Shown here in pieces: positions 9,147 through 18,769 of a stretch of DNA of 64,000 bases. Position numbers and translations under genes: made by a program. The notes under the pieces are model-generated. The model searched no databases. It saw nothing but the letters and a program-made list of their open reading frames with translations, and was not told the origin of the DNA. How positions within the stretch are numbered: position 1 is the stretch's first letter; every line of letters begins with the position of its first letter. The stretch comes from Alkalibacillus salilacus (lineage in GTDB: Bacteria > Bacillota > Bacilli > Bacillales > Alkalibacillaceae), in the NCBI RefSeq assembly GCF_030812915.1, contig NZ_JAUSTQ010000001.1, positions 1 to 64,000 of the forward strand, written 5' to 3'.

Positions 9147-9173
9147 GTAAATCGACTAAGGAGGTAAACTTCG

Positions 9174-10529
9174 ATGAGTAAAAACACTATTAACATAGAA
9201 TATCATTTAAAGTTTATTATCTTGTCGTTGATTGGGATTTTCTTATTCATGACACCCATTCAATACAAGGGACAAACGAATATACCAGTTGCTGTTTTAG
9301 CTGAAGAACTTCAAGTTTTCTTAGGACATGGTGCAACCTTACTTGTCTTATTATTAATTTCTATTTCAGCTATTGGATCATTAATTATATCAATCACTAA
9401 GAAAAATCAAATTCCTGAAGATACATTATTAGGCCGTTTATTTAACGTTGGTCCTGTTTGGCTCACCATTCGCTTAATCGGAATGGTTATCGCGTTCATA
9501 ACCTATTTCGAATTAGGTTGGGGAGAGATTTATAATGGAGAAAACGGTGGCATGCTTTTAAGCGATGATGGCTTGCTCAGTTTCTTATTAACTGTGTTTC
9601 TATTTGCAGGATTATTATTACCATTACTCTTAAACTTCGGACTAATGGAGTTAATTGGTTCATTATTCACGAAAATTATGCGCCCGTTATTTAAATTGCC
9701 GGGACGATCAACTGTCGATAATTTAACGTCTTGGTTCGGTGATGGCACAGTTGGTGTCCTATTAACCAACCAACAATATGAACAAGGCTATTACACAAAA
9801 CGTGAAGCAGCTGTGATTGGAACGACTTTCTCTGTTGTCTCGATTACATTTACGATCTCAATCATTCAACAAGTCGATTTAATGAATATGTTCTTACCTT
9901 TATACGGAACAATCTTTGTAGCTGGTTTAGTGGCAGCTCTGATCATGCCACGCATTCCACCATTATCACGAATTCCAGATGATTTATATCAGGAACAATC
10001 TAAACAACTCGATGAATCTATTCCTAAAGGCTATAACGTCTTTTCGTGGGGCTATAAACAAGCAGTTGAACGTGCAAAGCAGTCACCTGGAATTAAGGGT
10101 TACATGAAGATTGCTACTAAAAATGTGCTCGACATGTGGATTGGTGTATTACCGATTGTTATGGCTGTCGGGACCATTGGGTTAGTCGTTGCGAATGCGA
10201 CGCCTTTATTCACTTGGCTTGGTGCACCTTTTGTTCCGCTACTAGAACTCATGCAAATCCCTGAAGCTAAAGCCGCTTCAGAAACGATTTTAATTGGTTT
10301 TACGGACATGTTTTTACCAGCGTTATTAATTGAGTCCGTCGCCAGTGACATGACACGCTTTGTTATTGCTGCATTGAGTGTTGTGCAGTTGATTTATTTA
10401 TCAGAAGTCGGGGGCGTTTTACTCGCTTCAAATGTTCCTATTAATTTCAAACGACTGATCATCATTTTCCTATTACGTACTGTGATTACACTACCAGTCA
10501 TCGTAGCCATGGCTCATATTATTTTTTAA
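9174..10529 (+). CDS. yjiH: YjiH family membrane protein with nucleoside-recognition (Gate) domain
   Basis: 451 residues, about ten membrane segments. The central part (LPGRSTVDNLTSWFGDGTVGVLLTNQQYEQGYYTKREAAVIGT...) is the Gate-domain pattern of YjiH proteins, which are thought to be transporters of unproven substrate. A long cytoplasmic loop (residues 265-310) separates two membrane halves; the second half holds PEAKAASETILIGFTDMFLPALL. Strong AAGGAGGT ribosome site. Single gene ending at a terminator. Confidence 0.87.
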   Translation: MSKNTINIEYHLKFIILSLIGIFLFMTPIQYKGQTNIPVAVLAEELQVFLGHGATLLVLLLISISAIGSLIISITKKNQIPEDTLLGRLFNVGPVWLTIRLIGMVIAFITYFELGWGEIYNGENGGMLLSDDGLLSFLLTVFLFAGLLLPLLLNFGLMELIGSLFTKIMRPLFKLPGRSTVDNLTSWFGDGTVGVLLTNQQYEQGYYTKREAAVIGTTFSVVSITFTISIIQQVDLMNMFLPLYGTIFVAGLVAALIMPRIPPLSRIPDDLYQEQSKQLDESIPKGYNVFSWGYKQAVERAKQSPGIKGYMKIATKNVLDMWIGVLPIVMAVGTIGLVVANATPLFTWLGAPFVPLLELMQIPEAKAASETILIGFTDMFLPALLIESVASDMTRFVIAALSVVQLIYLSEVGGVLLASNVPINFKRLIIIFLLRTVITLPVIVAMAHIIF

Positions 10530-10530
10530 A

Positions 10531-10575
10531 TACAAGAAGCCGAGCGATTCTAATTGAATCGCCCGGCTTCTTGTA
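10531..10575. terminator. Bidirectional terminator
   Basis: A 20-bp stem with one mismatch (TACAAGAAGCCGAGCGATTC and its near-complement), loop TAATT, shared by the convergent yjiH-type gene and the HTH-TPR regulator. Confidence 0.88.
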
Positions 10576-10589
10576 TTTCAAACATTATT

Positions 10590-11825
10590 TTACAATAGAA
10601 AATCTTCCGATGCATATTTAAAACATTCAGCAGCACGTTTGTATTTATTCCGTTCAAATAACAAAGTCCCATACAAATAATAATAATGTTTTAATTCAAC
10701 GGCTTCTCCATTTTTCTCAAAAAAAGGAATAACATCATGCTCTAAATACACCATTAATTCTTCTTCTCGTCCATCCAGACGATAATTTAACACGCGAAAT
10801 TTCATATCATATTGTGGATGCTCATATCGATAAGCCACTAACAATCCGTTTTGGATATGTTCTTTAGCTTTCTGATGATCACCTTCAAGCATCGCAATGT
10901 ACGCAAGCCAATACCTCGAATTAAGAAAATCCATTTCAATTGTATCGAATCTTAGTGCCGTATTAAACGACGCTTTCGCTTGCTCGTACTCTTGTTTGCG
11001 AAAATGAATATATCCGATATGATGGTAGATATTAGCCCGCGTCTTATCTAACAAATGCTCCCCGTCTACTTCTAATAACTGATTGAAATATGTTTCAGCT
11101 GAATAGAAGTCTCCAACTAAACTGTAATTCAAGCCCAAAACAATTTGACAATCAATCATTCGAACATAAAACAGTTTTTCTTGGAATATCGCAAAAGCTA
11201 ATTGTGCATATTTATTCGAAACAACGATATTACTCAACTGGCTATAAACTGCAGCCATCGCTAAATATAATTCAGCATCCGGCTGATCTTGTGTAAGTGA
11301 GTTAGCTTCCTCAAGCTGTTCAATAGCATGACTATACATACCTTTTCGCTGGTAATATAGCCCTGTAAATTTGTAATAACTAAAAGCGTCACATGCTAGA
11401 TACAGCGATACTCTTTTTTGTACATAATCAAATTGATCAGTTGCATCTAGCAATCGATCTTTCAACAAATAATAGCCTAATAAAGCTAAATCATATAAAC
11501 ATTGCTCAGATATAGCCTCAATCTGATCAATGTCTCCGAAAATTGCAGGAGATTGTTTATCTACTTCTGTTATATGAAAAATATGTATTTCATAAAGCCA
11601 CTGGGATATGGCTTTATGAACTGTAGAATCTGATTCTGCAATAAATGGTGATGAGCTCACACTTAATCGACGACAGATTGATTCGATTGTCTGTCGGTCG
11701 GGTTCAGCTTTTCCATTTTCTAATTTGCTTAAATATGCCACCGAACAAATCTTCTCGGCTAGCTGGTCCTGTGTTAGCCCTTGATTCGTTCGGTGGACTC
11801 TAAGCGCTTGTCCTAATACGCTCAT
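10590..11825 (-). CDS. HTH transcriptional regulator with TPR repeats (RRNPP-like)
   Basis: 411 residues. Residues 1-60 form an XRE-type HTH (LGQALRVHRTNQGLTQDQLAEKICSVAYLSKLENGKAEP). The rest is a helical array with TPR spacing, e.g. ANIYHHIGYIHFRKQEYEQAKASFNTALRFD. This layout is that of PlcR/NprR/PrgX-type regulators that bind short secreted peptides. ATG 11825 has AGGTG 7 nt upstream; GTG 11834 is an alternative. It starts 10 nt after the stop of the aminopeptidase gene, so the two are coupled. No signal-peptide precursor gene is visible next to it, so peptide sensing is inference. Confidence 0.85.
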   Translation of the reverse strand: MSVLGQALRVHRTNQGLTQDQLAEKICSVAYLSKLENGKAEPDRQTIESICRRLSVSSSPFIAESDSTVHKAISQWLYEIHIFHITEVDKQSPAIFGDIDQIEAISEQCLYDLALLGYYLLKDRLLDATDQFDYVQKRVSLYLACDAFSYYKFTGLYYQRKGMYSHAIEQLEEANSLTQDQPDAELYLAMAAVYSQLSNIVVSNKYAQLAFAIFQEKLFYVRMIDCQIVLGLNYSLVGDFYSAETYFNQLLEVDGEHLLDKTRANIYHHIGYIHFRKQEYEQAKASFNTALRFDTIEMDFLNSRYWLAYIAMLEGDHQKAKEHIQNGLLVAYRYEHPQYDMKFRVLNYRLDGREEELMVYLEHDVIPFFEKNGEAVELKHYYYLYGTLLFERNKYKRAAECFKYASEDFLL

Positions 11826-11834
11826 CGCTTTCAC

Positions 11835-13076
11835 CTAGCGGGGAATTGCCCACTCACCATTTTCAATAATCGGTTCTTTTTCTCCATTAGCTGTTACGCC
11901 ATAAACCGTCAAATCAGCTGAGCCTACCATGAAATCCTCATGAATGATACTTGAATTAACACCAATTTCGTTTAACTCAGCATCACTCAATTTCTCACCA
12001 TTTTGAACATTAGTTGGGTAAGCTGAGCCTAGTGCTAAATGGCATGAAGCATTTTCATCATAAAGTGTGTTGAAAAAGACTAGGTCTGATTGGGAAATCG
12101 GTGATGAATGTGGTACTAAGGCAACTTCACCTAAATATTTAGCTCCTTCATCTGATTCAAGAAGATGTTTAAAGGTTTCTTCACCAGTACCAGCTTTCAT
12201 TTCAACCACTTGCCCATCTTTGAACGTTAATTCAAAATCATCAATTAAATTACCATTATAATTTAGCGGTTTCGTATTCTTCACGGTTCCATTAACGCCA
12301 CGGTAATCTGGAGCTGTAAACACTTCTTCTGTTGGCATGTTTGGATTGAATGAAGCACCTGTTTCTGCCACAGCTCCACCACCTGCCCAGACGTGATTTT
12401 CTGGTAACTTGACGGTCAAATCAACATAGTCTGACTGATATTCTAAATGGTCATATTGCTTTTCATTTAAGAAATCACGAATCTCAAATAACGTTTCATT
12501 ATGTTTCTTCCAAGCTGCAATCGGGTCTTCTTGATCCACGCGAACAATACTAAAAATTTGCTCCCATAAATCATTTACTGCTTGCTCGCCATTATCAGTG
12601 TTAAACACTTTCTTCGCCCATTTTTCAGTTGGGACTGACACAATGGACCACTGGATTTTATCGTTAATGATATACTTCTTATAATCTTTCATCGCTTCAC
12701 TGCGGGCTTTATTAGCCTTAGCAACGCGTTCAGCATCAATGCCTTCTAGTAAATCTGGATTAGGCGCTAAGATATTCAATACAGCACCGCCATCTTGTGC
12801 ATGGCCTAATACGCGTTCGATTTGCCATTTAGGGACATTTTCTAAAACGCTAAGTGGTTCATTCTCATAACGTTTACGTGTCAAAACTTCATCTGCCCAA
12901 TTGACTTGCACATCCTCAGCACCAGCTGCATAAGCTTCGTCAACCACATGGTGCACATATTCACGCGCTTCAAGCGGTGCGTTAATTAAAAGCGCCTGCC
13001 CTTCTTGAATATTAACACCCATTTGAACTGCTAATTTTGCATACTTCGATAATTGTTCCGACGTTGGAAAAGCCAT
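11835..13076 (-). CDS. ampS: Aminopeptidase, M29 family
   Basis: 413 residues, cytoplasmic zinc/cobalt aminopeptidase of the thermophilic aminopeptidase (M29, AmpS/aminopeptidase II) family. The C-terminal metal region is present: EVALVPHSSPISQSDLVFF, the His in ENASCHLALGSAY and IHEDFMVGS. It removes N-terminal residues from peptides. ATG 13076 follows GAAGGAGTG at good spacing; a longer in-frame extension lacks support. Upstream partner of the HTH-TPR regulator. Confidence 0.92.
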   Translation of the reverse strand: MAFPTSEQLSKYAKLAVQMGVNIQEGQALLINAPLEAREYVHHVVDEAYAAGAEDVQVNWADEVLTRKRYENEPLSVLENVPKWQIERVLGHAQDGGAVLNILAPNPDLLEGIDAERVAKANKARSEAMKDYKKYIINDKIQWSIVSVPTEKWAKKVFNTDNGEQAVNDLWEQIFSIVRVDQEDPIAAWKKHNETLFEIRDFLNEKQYDHLEYQSDYVDLTVKLPENHVWAGGGAVAETGASFNPNMPTEEVFTAPDYRGVNGTVKNTKPLNYNGNLIDDFELTFKDGQVVEMKAGTGEETFKHLLESDEGAKYLGEVALVPHSSPISQSDLVFFNTLYDENASCHLALGSAYPTNVQNGEKLSDAELNEIGVNSSIIHEDFMVGSADLTVYGVTANGEKEPIIENGEWAIPR

Positions 13077-13162
13077 TACTCCCACTCCTTCTTCAATGTT
13101 CGACAAATCTATTATTTCATATTTTCAAACAATTAAAAAGTTATCTGCCAAAATTTCCACCC

Positions 13163-14257
13163 TTATAAAGGCGCATAGGGCTTCGCTTCTTCAACCCAAT
13201 GACGCACACGGTGATAACTCTCTTCAAAAAATGTTTCACTTAACGCTTCACGGTAAATCGTTTCAAACTCCTGTTGTTTCTCTTGTAATTTAGTTAACTG
13301 TGTTTTCGCTTCAGCCATTTCCTCTTGATACATCTGTTTGTATTTAATTAATTTTTCACGGTGCAAGGCATCAGGATGACCGTCTATAAACCGTTCATAG
13401 ACATCAAATATCAAATCTCCTTGGCGAGCGGGTTTATGTTGATGCGGGGGTGTTGCATCAAAAATCGCAAAGTTAAGTTCTCTAACAATCACCATATCCA
13501 AACTCCCCGGGTCAAATCCACAATGATACACTTCAACATCAAAGCCGCGGTCATGAGCTTCATGTGCGATCTTTCTTAACATCGTTGATTTTCCTGTTCC
13601 TGACCGGCCTTTAATGAAATAACGATTCTTTATATCTTCGGTTAAATCCAAGACATAATCTACAGGCCCATCTGGTGTCGCAGCTCCTAAATACCGATGC
13701 TTCACTGAAGCGACACGGTCTTGTTGTTTATCTTTTAATAATGCATCCAATAATTCATTCGTATGTTCATTGGCCCGTCGAATATTCAAGTAGTCACTAT
13801 AAACTGATTCAACTTTTTCATGATTATCAAGCGCCCGTTCAAAATGCTGTATCGCTGTATAATGAATATCGTGAATCGTTTTTTTCAAATCCAACAATTG
13901 CTGATGGTGTTGATTCAATCGATTAAATTCATACCCATCGCCGAAATAGATGAGATGCTCTTTTAATCCCGGAAGTGACAAACGCTTTTGTTGCATCTTC
14001 GTCCGGTCAAAAATACCGATCCGGTAATCTGGTAAAATCACCGCTTCAAAACATGTCGGCATCAGATGACTGCGAACAGTCTCGACAGCCGTCAAACTTG
14101 AATAATCATTCGCCAGTCGCTCAAGTAATGGACTTATAATCGTTGTAAAACCACCATCTAAATAAATAACATGATCTAACTGCTCAACTGCATTGTCATA
14201 AAACTGCACATAACCTTTAGCCGTTGTTCCTCCCATGAAATAATCGAATTGTGCCAT
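13163..14257 (-). CDS. P-loop ATPase of the PRK06851 type
   Basis: 364 residues with a clear Walker A at about 217-224 (GRSGTGKST) followed by LRKIAHEAHDRGFDVEVYHCGFDP. The N-terminus starts with FMGGTTAKGYVQFYDN, which looks like a degenerate copy of the same domain, as is usual in this family. A long coiled-coil-like region lies near the C-terminus (KQMYQEEMAEAKTQLTKLQEKQQEFE). Physiological role not established. ATG 14257 after GGAGGGGTGTC. It stands alone between the aminopeptidase and the terC gene. Confidence 0.8.
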   Translation of the reverse strand: MAQFDYFMGGTTAKGYVQFYDNAVEQLDHVIYLDGGFTTIISPLLERLANDYSSLTAVETVRSHLMPTCFEAVILPDYRIGIFDRTKMQQKRLSLPGLKEHLIYFGDGYEFNRLNQHHQQLLDLKKTIHDIHYTAIQHFERALDNHEKVESVYSDYLNIRRANEHTNELLDALLKDKQQDRVASVKHRYLGAATPDGPVDYVLDLTEDIKNRYFIKGRSGTGKSTMLRKIAHEAHDRGFDVEVYHCGFDPGSLDMVIVRELNFAIFDATPPHQHKPARQGDLIFDVYERFIDGHPDALHREKLIKYKQMYQEEMAEAKTQLTKLQEKQQEFETIYREALSETFFEESYHRVRHWVEEAKPYAPL

Positions 14258-14316
14258 GACACCCCTCCTTCACTACTATCAACACTATATGTGAAAAAGG
14301 CTTGGCACAGAACTTA

Positions 14317-15123
14317 TTATGATTTCATCACACTCATCATTTCATCTGTATCAGAATCATCGGGATCCTTTTTGTCACTTGCGAACCAACCTGTTACCGC
14401 AATCCCCACTAATACTGCATAGAAGATAATCTTCCAAAGTGTTGAATGAGCAAAGTCATACGGTATGATGGCTAAGTCTTCATGTGCTAAGGTGATAACA
14501 AGTAATTTCACACCCACCCAACCAACAATCATAAAGGCTGCTGTCTCTAAACCTGGGCGTCGTTTAATTAACTTCACGAAATATGTGGCGGCAAACCTCA
14601 TAATAATGACGCCGATCAGTCCACCAAATAAAATCACGAGAAATTGACCACCATCCATCCCACCAATTTCCGGAATAGGCGTTGGTGGTAATGCCATAGC
14701 AATTGCAACAGCCGCTAATATAGAATCAACAGCAAAGGCAATATCCGCAAATTCCACTTTGACGACTGTCATCCAGAAGCCTGCGCCGTCTGTTTTTTTA
14801 GCTTTTTGCTCTTTGTCTTCTTGACTATCACGCCTTAAAATAAATTTCTTCACTAAATGATTACCAGCTATAAAAAATAGATACAAAGCCCCTAGACCCT
14901 GAATAAACCAAAAATCAACTAGTAATGAAATAATAAATAAAGAACCGACCCGGAAGATGAAAGCACCTAGTAACCCATAAAACAACGCTTTTTTCCGTTG
15001 TTTTTCAGGTAAATGTTTAACCATGATCGCCAAAACCATGGCATTATCAGCTGCTAACACCCCTTCTAATACGACCAATATAACTAATACCCAACTATAT
15101 TCTAATATTAATGACCATTCCAT
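14317..15123 (-). CDS. TerC family integral membrane protein (YkoY/YceF type, probable Mn2+ exporter)
   Basis: 268 residues with seven to eight membrane segments. Family motifs are EGVLAADNAMVLAIMVKHLP in the first segment and VEFADIAFAVDSILAAVA in the middle, both with the paired acidic residues thought to bind metal. Members in B. subtilis (YceF, YkoY) export manganese and help metalate secreted proteins; the same role is likely here. The acidic C-terminus (DKKDPDDSDTDEMM) is cytosolic. The short leader shows no recognisable yybP-ykoY riboswitch. Ribosome site AAGGAGCG. Confidence 0.88.
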   Translation of the reverse strand: MEWSLILEYSWVLVILVVLEGVLAADNAMVLAIMVKHLPEKQRKKALFYGLLGAFIFRVGSLFIISLLVDFWFIQGLGALYLFFIAGNHLVKKFILRRDSQEDKEQKAKKTDGAGFWMTVVKVEFADIAFAVDSILAAVAIAMALPPTPIPEIGGMDGGQFLVILFGGLIGVIIMRFAATYFVKLIKRRPGLETAAFMIVGWVGVKLLVITLAHEDLAIIPYDFAHSTLWKIIFYAVLVGIAVTGWFASDKKDPDDSDTDEMMSVMKS

Positions 15124-15205
15124 ATTTGTCGCTCCTTAGTAGTCTTAGGATCACAACGATTAGCTTTTCCAGAATGGTCATTTTCAATTCTTAAATACAC
15201 GAAAA

Positions 15206-15233
15206 CAGGCGATACCTATTATGGCATCGCCTG
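15206..15233 (-). terminator. TRAP operon terminator
   Basis: CAGGCGAT pairs with ATCGCCTG, followed by TTTTC on the minus strand, downstream of dctP. Confidence 0.8.
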
Positions 15234-15255
15234 CATCGTCCACAGATTCACTCTG

Positions 15256-16395
15256 TTATTCGGTATATTCTGCGATTTCTTCTTCAAGCTTATCTAAAAT
15301 CGCACCATCTACTGTTGATACTTCGTTGCGGTAAAATTCACGAACTTCCATTGCTGCATCACGGAAAGTTTCGACTTCCTCATCAGTTAACTCAACAATT
15401 TCTGTTGGGTTATCTTCGTCTTCTTCAATAATCTGTAGGTATTCTTCATTTTGACGTTGCTGTTCTTCGAAGACCCAGTCTTGCATTTCTGTTACTGTTT
15501 CCTCAACAATCGTTTGTACTTCTTCATCTAAGCCATTAAACCACTCAGTATTAACCGTTGTCATCGCCACATAATTATTGTGGTTAGACAATGTTAGATA
15601 ATCTTGAACTTCGTGGAATGATGCGTCACCAATGAAGAAAATTGGATTCTCTTGACCTTCAACTGTACCACGGTCAAGCGCTGTGTAAAGTTCCCCCCAG
15701 CTCATTTCTTGAGGATCCGCACCATATTTATCATAAGATTCCATGATTAATGGTGATGTTTGAACACGCATTTGGAAGTTTTCAAAATCCTCTGGTGATC
15801 TTAATGGATGATCATTTGACGTCCACTGCATGGCACCCTCTGTCCAATATGACAATGGTGTAATGCTATGCTCTTCATACTGTTCACGTAAATCTGTATT
15901 TAAGGCTTCACTATTATTTAAAATTTCCTGTGTTGTAGCTTGGTCTGTTGGGAACAAGAACTGTAAAGCAAATAATTGTCCTTCATCTACCATATTACCT
16001 GTAAAACCTGGTGACATAACAGCCATTTCAACTGTTCCTTGCATCAATTGGTCAACTTGGTCTGTTTCACTACCTAGTCCACCGAATTCATACGGCTCAA
16101 CTGTAATCGCACCATCTGTCTTTTCAGAAATACGTTTACCAAACTCTTCTGCATACACATACTGAACTTGACCTTCAACTTCTTCTGTTACAAAGCGCCA
16201 CGTATCTTCTTCAAATTCAGTGTCGCCACCTTCACTACTATCACTACTTTCTTCACTATCAGATGATTCTTCTGTATCATCTGAACCTTCCCCTTCACTA
16301 CTCGTGTCGTCACCACCGCCACAAGCAGCTAGTAAACCTAATGTTAAAAAGATCATTAAAGCTAAGATAAAACTTTTCTTGTTAAAAATGATCAT
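15256..16395 (-). CDS. dctP: TRAP transporter solute-binding lipoprotein DctP
   Basis: 379 residues. Signal peptide with lipobox LLAAC (Cys 25) followed by a Ser/Glu/Asp-rich linker of about 35 residues that would hold the receptor off the membrane. The body is a DctP fold with the substrate-contact stretch FENFQMRVQTSP and ALDRGTVEGQEN. It delivers an organic acid or related anion to DctQM. Last gene of the unit dctQ-dctM-dctP, 41 bp after dctM. The receptor-last order is less usual than PQM. Substrate unknown. Ribosome site AGGGGG. Confidence 0.93.
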   Translation of the reverse strand: MIIFNKKSFILALMIFLTLGLLAACGGGDDTSSEGEGSDDTEESSDSEESSDSSEGGDTEFEEDTWRFVTEEVEGQVQYVYAEEFGKRISEKTDGAITVEPYEFGGLGSETDQVDQLMQGTVEMAVMSPGFTGNMVDEGQLFALQFLFPTDQATTQEILNNSEALNTDLREQYEEHSITPLSYWTEGAMQWTSNDHPLRSPEDFENFQMRVQTSPLIMESYDKYGADPQEMSWGELYTALDRGTVEGQENPIFFIGDASFHEVQDYLTLSNHNNYVAMTTVNTEWFNGLDEEVQTIVEETVTEMQDWVFEEQQRQNEEYLQIIEEDEDNPTEIVELTDEEVETFRDAAMEVREFYRNEVSTVDGAILDKLEEEIAEYTE

Positions 16396-16436
16396 TACCC
16401 CCTAAATTGTAATTATATAGTGTTTTAAAGATCCTC

Positions 16437-17708
16437 TTACTCTGGTACAAGTGCAAGAGAAATCTGTGGAAACAAGATTAATAAAACTGATATAGCAATC
16501 ATCATCAGTATATATGGCGGCGTTCCTTTAATAACTTCCATATACGGTTTATTAAACACGGCACTCGCTGTAAATATATCGACGCCAAATGGTGGTGTCG
16601 CTGATCCTAATGCCGCCTGGAATGTAATAATAATACCTAAGTGAACCAAGTCAATATCCGCCGCTTCTGCCGCAGGTAAAAAGATTGGTGTTAAAACTAA
16701 AATCACCACAATTGGGTCAACAAACATACAACCTACGAAGAAGAAAATACTGACGATTATTAAAACATATATAGCTGATGGATCAGATCCTAATACTGCA
16801 TCTGTTAACATTTGTGGAATATTTTCCAAGTTAATTAAAAAAGTAAAAACTTGCCCACCAGCAACTAGTATGAACACAACTGAAGTCACAAGCCCAGTTG
16901 ATAATGCAATACTAGGGATTCGTTTAATATGAATAGAACGATAAATAATCACTTCTAATAATAAAGCATATAATACCGATACCCCTGCCGCTTCAGTGGC
17001 AGTAAAGTAACCTGAGTAAATACCACCAATCACTAGGATTGGAAAACCTAAAGGTAAAAGAGCTTTACGGAATGTATGAAAGCGTTCCTTCCAATCAGCC
17101 TTAGGTGCTAAAGGTATATCTTTGACTTTGGCAAAAATAATACTGTATGTAGCAAAAGCTAAAAAAACCAAGATACCCGGTAAAATACCAGCAAGAAATA
17201 GATCTCCAATCGATTCTTTTGATGCTAAACCATAAATAATTAGGCCAATACTTGGTGGCACGAGTAATGCCACGTCACTAGCATTAATAATTAAGGCCAT
17301 AGCGCTCGAGTCTTTATAGCCGGCCTTTAACATACGTTCGCGCATCGGACGGCCAATTGCAACAACTGTCGCCTGTGTCGAACCAGAAATGGAACCAAAC
17401 ATCGTACAGGCTGCAGCTGTCGTAACCGCATACCCTCCCCGGATATGACGAACGAATGAACCAACAAAATCTAGTAATCTCTCAGATGTTCTCCCTGATG
17501 TCATAATATCGGCCGCAAAAATAAACAACGGCACACATAAGAGCTCATAAGTCTCAATTCCAGTAATTAATTGAGGCACCATCATCGATGTATCCAAAAG
17601 TGGTGAATAGAAGATCGCCACAATGAAAGGTGCAATAATTAACGGAATCATCATTGGAAAATTAAGCATCAAGAGAACAAACATTATTCCAAGTAGCGCT
17701 GTTAACAT
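16437..17708 (-). CDS. dctM: TRAP transporter large permease DctM
   Basis: 423 residues, about twelve membrane segments. Family features are the re-entrant motif GSISGSTQATVVAIGRPMRERM and ALGSATPPFGVDIFTASAVF near the C-terminus. DctM is the Na+-driven transport subunit and works as an elevator with DctQ. 22 bp after dctQ; ribosome site GTGAGG. Sodium coupling fits the other Na+-linked transporters of this window. Confidence 0.94.
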   Translation of the reverse strand: MLTALLGIMFVLLMLNFPMMIPLIIAPFIVAIFYSPLLDTSMMVPQLITGIETYELLCVPLFIFAADIMTSGRTSERLLDFVGSFVRHIRGGYAVTTAAACTMFGSISGSTQATVVAIGRPMRERMLKAGYKDSSAMALIINASDVALLVPPSIGLIIYGLASKESIGDLFLAGILPGILVFLAFATYSIIFAKVKDIPLAPKADWKERFHTFRKALLPLGFPILVIGGIYSGYFTATEAAGVSVLYALLLEVIIYRSIHIKRIPSIALSTGLVTSVVFILVAGGQVFTFLINLENIPQMLTDAVLGSDPSAIYVLIIVSIFFFVGCMFVDPIVVILVLTPIFLPAAEAADIDLVHLGIIITFQAALGSATPPFGVDIFTASAVFNKPYMEVIKGTPPYILMMIAISVLLILFPQISLALVPE

Positions 17709-17730
17709 AGCTTGTTCCTCACTTCATTAT

Positions 17731-18336
17731 TTATAGTTGTGTGCTTTCATCTACGTTACGCTGTTCAGGATCCGCATCATTATAATCTTTTGCGTCAGTT
17801 CCGATATAGACTTCCTTATTGATTAAATTCACAATTAAATTACGTAAGAACTGAATTGCTCCAGTCAAGAAGCCCAGTGGGATAAATAAATACAACCACC
17901 ACTGTGGAACTTGCAAAGAAGTAGTTGTTCTACCAGACTCAACCACTGTTAGCATGTACTCATATGATACGTACGACAAGTAAAACAGTACCCCTGACGT
18001 GACAGCTGGAATAAAAATTGCCATTGCCTTTCGAACTTTCCATGGCACTGTATCGTAAATGGCTGACATACTAATATGTCGACCTTTACGAGCAGCATAG
18101 CTAATCCCCATAAACGTAGCGATGACAACCGCGAATAAAGATACTTCTGCATGGAACCATATGCTTGGGCCAAAGAATTCCCGACTGATCACATTGCCGC
18201 CGATCATGACAGCAATAACAATAATGGCAGCACTTAAGATAAATTCTTCTAGTTTTAAAAAAGCATAATCTATTGCACGAAGACCTTTACCAATTGCTTT
18301 AAACACTGGATTTTGCCAAAACGATTGCTCTTTCAC
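17731..18336 (-). CDS. dctQ: TRAP transporter small permease DctQ
   Basis: 201 residues, four membrane segments, with the DctQ motif FMGISYAARKGRHISMSAIYD. It scaffolds DctM. I choose GTG 18336 because CGAGGAGG lies just upstream; a longer reading to 18405 has no ribosome site. First gene of the TRAP operon, so its promoter is in 18337-18700. Confidence 0.9.
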   Translation of the reverse strand: MKEQSFWQNPVFKAIGKGLRAIDYAFLKLEEFILSAAIIVIAVMIGGNVISREFFGPSIWFHAEVSLFAVVIATFMGISYAARKGRHISMSAIYDTVPWKVRKAMAIFIPAVTSGVLFYLSYVSYEYMLTVVESGRTTTSLQVPQWWLYLFIPLGFLTGAIQFLRNLIVNLINKEVYIGTDAKDYNDADPEQRNVDESTQL

Positions 18337-18727
18337 GTTGTTCCTCCTCGTTTGGTAGGCATTAAGGTAAACAGCATTCAACCTAAAATTTTCATCGTTA
18401 AACAACTTATTGAAAAATCTAGTTACATTTTGTAATTAAAAAGTCATACTAAAATAGTATCGAAGAAAAATGGTTTACTACAAACGCTGAATTTTCAGAA
18501 ATAGATGAATAATTTATGGTGAATTCTTATTCTACATGGCTTATCCTTTACATTCTTTTTAATAATGTCTATTTCGTTTAATTAATCCTTATAACTAAAA
18601 ATTTGCTGTTTGACTTCTAGATTTTAGGTGAATAAGAGGGAATCTGTAGGTTATTCTGCGGGGTTTGAATTGTGCTAATATTCTAACATATATTCATATA
18701 AAGAACAAGCTATTACTTTCTAAACAC
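18337..18727. promoter_or_regulatory. Upstream region of the TRAP operon, two small palindromes
   Basis: No gene seen. Two short inverted repeats stand out: TTACA-TTT-TGTAA at 18423-18435 and ATACTA-AAA-TAGTAT at 18446-18460, about 90-125 bp upstream of dctQ. Either could be an operator. Nothing else was recognised in the AT-rich remainder. Confidence 0.4.
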
Positions 18728-18769
18728 AAAAACCGCTCTTTGCAGCAAAGCCTACAAAGAGCGGTTTTT
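18728..18769. terminator. Terminator of the CPA1 antiporter gene
   Basis: A perfect 15-bp stem AAAAACCGCTCTTTG with its complement. It begins at the antiporter stop codon and has a T-run in both directions. Confidence 0.88.

Noticed and set aside
15124-15205. yybP-ykoY manganese riboswitch in front of the terC-type gene
   Set aside because: The leader is under 80 nt before a terminator and lacks the conserved loop sequences.
18700-18706. SinR half-site AAAGAAC upstream of the TRAP operon
   Set aside because: A single 7-mer in AT-rich DNA, with no second site nearby.
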